A stretch of DNA of 64,000 bases from Loxodes magnus (lineage: Eukaryota > Ciliophora > Karyorelictea > Loxodida > Loxodidae), in NCBI GenBank assembly GCA_946699065.1, contig CAMPDV010000193.1, forward strand, positions 372,001 to 436,000, given 5' to 3'. This document shows positions 61,412 through 64,000 of this stretch, one piece after another (the first letter of the stretch is position 1; each line of letters starts with the position of its first letter). The notes under the pieces are model-generated. The model saw only the letters and a program-made list of their open reading frames with translations, was not told the DNA's origin and did not search any database. The translations under genes were made by a program, and so were the position numbers.

Positions 61412-64000
61412 ATGTCTTCTATTCCATTTATCACAATTCCTTGTAAGTTTTAATATAGCACCTGGAGTTTTTGAAATATCAGAGTAGGCTGTTTAAATGC
61501 TACAAAACTTGGATTATCCTGTAGGAGTCATTTGCACTGTTGGTCCTCCTCGATCAGGAAAATCTTTCTTGTGCAATTAAATTCTTAATAGGATGAGTGG
61601 CTTTGAAGTCGGTCATACTCCATAGTCTTGTACAAAAGGAATTTATATATGAAGCGAGCCGCTATAAGTTTCAAGAAAAAGCACATTAGGAAGTAATGAA
61701 ACAGTTAAGCTTCTTTTAATGGATTGCGAAGGAATTCACGCATCTGATCGAAATGAAAACGATGGACTTCATCTATTTTGCTTATCTATACTACTAAGTT
61801 CTCATTTAGTCTATAATTCAAACAAATCTATAGAAAGAGAAGCTCTAGAAAGTCTAGATTTGGTTACAAATTTGACTCAATTTATTAAAATAAAAGAAGA
61901 AAACTAGCACGATGAGGGGAAATATTATAGACATCATTTCCCAGCCTTAACTTGAATTATTACAGATCATACCTTGAAAACAAATAATCCTAAATAGTTA
62001 TTAGAAAATAGTCTTGAGCTAGTCGAAGGAAACTCTGAAGAAGCAAAAGCTGCAAATTAAGTAAAGACAAGAATTAAGCAGTTTTTCCCTGAAAGACACT
62101 GCTTTACTTTAGTGAGACCTGTTTTAAAAGAAGAATAGCTACATTAAATAACATCTCTTTAGATTGAAGATCTCAGACCAGAGTACTAGTCTAAAATAAC
62201 AGAAATTAGAAATCATTTAATTAAGCAGACTCATATAAAGCGAGTAGTTTCTAAATAAATATCTGGAAGTGTTCTACTTAACTTAGCTCTTGAGTATGTT
62301 TTTTAAATTAACTAAGGCTTTGTGCCTGTCATTGAAAATGCATTTGGAGAAGCTGTAAGTGCTGAAGCACGACGAAAAAAAGAGTATATCTTCTAAAAAT
62401 TCAACTAGCAAGTAACTCTTAATTTAGATAAGCTCAATCTCGTTACCAAGAAATGAATAAGACTTGTTTATAGAGTGGCAAAGCAGCTCATTAAAGTTTA
62501 TTAATTAGTATGATGATTTGCTTGCTGACTTGCTTAGTGATAATGAAGTAAGAGAAAGGAAAAAAGAATTATGATAGAGCTTTGAGGATATTCTATTCTA
62601 ATTTATTAAAGAGAACGAAAGTAAAAGCAATTAGCAATGTCAAGAGCTTTTAGAAGATATTCAAATGAAGCTTAAATAGTCTGAATCCTTAGATAAACTT
62701 TTAAAAAACTTCTAGGTTTTCTTAAAAGACTATGATAGCTAAGGAATAGGGCCTTCTAAATATACCTGCTTAGAAGAATTCTACAACTATCTAATCAATT
62801 CTATTTATTCAAAGCTTCAAATTTAATACCAGCAGCATGAAAACTAGATACTTGAAATGCAAATAGATCTATAAAACCAGTATAAATTAAAAGAGGAGTT
62901 TAAAGTGCTAAATTAAAGACTGAGAGATTAATTCCAGTAATAAGATAATGAATTCAATATAGAAAAGGAAAAACTCCTAAGCGAAATAAAGAGATTCAGA
63001 AGTGAACAGGATGCTAAAATAATCGAAGCGGAGGACTAAAGAGATCATTTCAAACGTGAAGCGAAAAAGTACAAATTAGAAATAAATTAAGTAACAAAAA
63101 ATAAAAAGAAAGAAATTGAGTAAATTTCTAATTTTAAAGATTAACAGATAGAAGAGCTTACTAACTAGAATAATGAAATAATATAAAAATTACATGAAAG
63201 CAAGTAATAAAATATCATGAAATAAAAGCAAATAGATCAGATGGAAAGAAATCATTTAGAAGAAGTTTAAGACCTCAATAAAAAAATAAAAATGCTTGAA
63301 GCAAGAGCAGGATAACTTCCCTAGAAAAACAGCGATACAACAGCTCTGGAAACAGTTTAAGATCATGTTTAAAAGCTATTTGTAAAAATTAAAGCGAATT
63401 CTAGTAAAAAGTATGACGAAATAGACACTTTGGAAAAAATGAAGAGTTAATATGAAAAAATGGACCACCAGAATTTTGAATATCAAGAAAAATATACTAA
63501 GCTTGAGGAAAAATACCATTGTGATATTTAAAAGCAGAAGTAAAATTTTGAAGATAAGATCTATAACATCAATTAAAATTGTGATTACTTAAACCAAGAG
63601 AAAAACGAGATTCAAGGCAAAATAGAAAGACTTGAAGCAGAGAAGTAAAAGTTATAGCAATTCTACTAAGAGAAGTTGCAAAAGAATGAAATTATTTACT
63701 AAGACTACAAAAAGGAGAAAGAAGAATTAAGTGAATAAATTTCATATCAAAAGTAAGAAATACAAAAGTAAAACGAAGATTACTAAGAACAGATAAATTC
63801 GATTGTAAAGTTTAAAGAATAGTATACTCTTGAGCGTGATAATGTAGATATAATACTCAGCTTATTTAGATAACTATGTCTCAATCTAAATCCAAAAGGT
63901 TAGAAAAATAAGGTTTGCGGAATTGCACATGATATTAATAAGTTGCCATCTGAATACAGAAACACTATAACTAACGTGCTTAAAGAAACTAATATCCCAT
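61412..64000 (+). CDS. GBP/atlastin-type large GTPase with long coiled coil, 3' partial
   Basis: ATG 61412, still open at the window end, 852 residues so far after removing 16-nt introns at 61443-61458 and 62412-62427 (both GTAA...TAG). The GB1/RHD3 GTPase domain occupies residues ~10-290: P-loop 'CTVGPPRSGKSFLCNQIL', 'FEVGHTPQSCTKGIYIW' (GBP 'FSLGSTVQSHTKGIWMW'), G3 'LLMDCEGI' (GBP 'LLDTEG'), an RD-like box 'TWIITDHTLK' and 'FFPERHCFTLVRPV' (GBP 'FFPKRKCFVFDRP'). A helical domain follows, then >400 residues of coiled coil ('KKYKLEINQVTKNKKKEIEQ' and similar). Such dynamin-like proteins oligomerise on membranes. The cut end prevents seeing a prenylation site or membrane span. The Trp in 'GIYIW' is TGA. 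Confidence 0.88.

Overview
This window is AT-rich nuclear DNA of a ciliate that reads TAA and TAG as glutamine and TGA as both tryptophan and the only stop. That is the karyorelict code (NCBI table 27, known from Loxodes and Parduczia). Three observations support it. Recognisable proteins are open only when TAA/TAG are read as Gln. TGA sits at invariant Trp positions, such as the WDTAGQ motif of a Rab GTPase and the clathrin heavy-chain 'PAVW' site. Every well-delimited gene ends in TGA. No gene shows TAA or TAG termination, which argues against Condylostoma-type, Blepharisma-type or Tetrahymena-type codes. Standard-code ORF calls are therefore nearly useless here, and all CDS below were read by hand with the alternative code.

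Genes are intron-poor or carry tiny spliceosomal introns of 16-30 nt, mostly GTA...TAG, usually one per gene. In 12 genes a clean start-to-stop frame is recovered only after removing such introns, and total coding lengths then come out divisible by three. Intergenic DNA is long (0.3-2.8 kb) and very AT-rich. Because TGA is the only stop, non-coding DNA stays open for about 60 codons on average by my estimate, so short unsupported ORFs were mostly rejected.

Layout. 0-8 kb: truncated clathrin heavy-chain-like gene (+), basic hypothetical protein (-), unresolved helical protein (+), KICSTOR subunit KICS2 homologue (+) and an RNase P/MRP-type RNA (-). 8-17 kb: membrane protein (+), C2-domain coiled-coil protein (-), COMMD10 homologue (-), SK-like potassium channel (-), lipid-anchored helical-repeat protein (-). 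17-28 kb: EF-hand/coiled-coil protein (+, start codon 14 bp from its divergent neighbour), ankyrin/EF-hand protein (+), EF-hand filament-like protein (+), coiled-coil protein (+). 29-40 kb: Myb-like protein (-), hypothetical protein (+), zinc-finger protein (-), XK-related scramblase-like protein (+), SRP receptor beta (-), coiled-coil protein (-). 40-53 kb: SDHAF2 (+), C2HC zinc-finger protein (-), hypothetical protein (-), C2-like protein (+), four-plus EF-hand protein (+), Rab GTPase (-). 55-64 kb: multipass RING E3-like protein (+), MBOAT acyltransferase (+), GBP/atlastin-type GTPase with long coiled coil (+, cut by the window end).

The genes do not form an operon or one pathway. They are a normal eukaryotic mix of membrane traffic (clathrin, Rab, COMMD10, SRPRB), calcium signalling (SK channel, C2 and EF-hand proteins), lipid handling (MBOAT, XKR), nutrient signalling (KICS2), respiration (SDHAF2) and RNA processing (MRP RNA). 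I saw no mobile element, CRISPR array, tRNA or rRNA. The most noteworthy features are the dual-meaning TGA, the ultra-short introns, the MRP-like RNA, the truncated clathrin and the KICS2 homologue.
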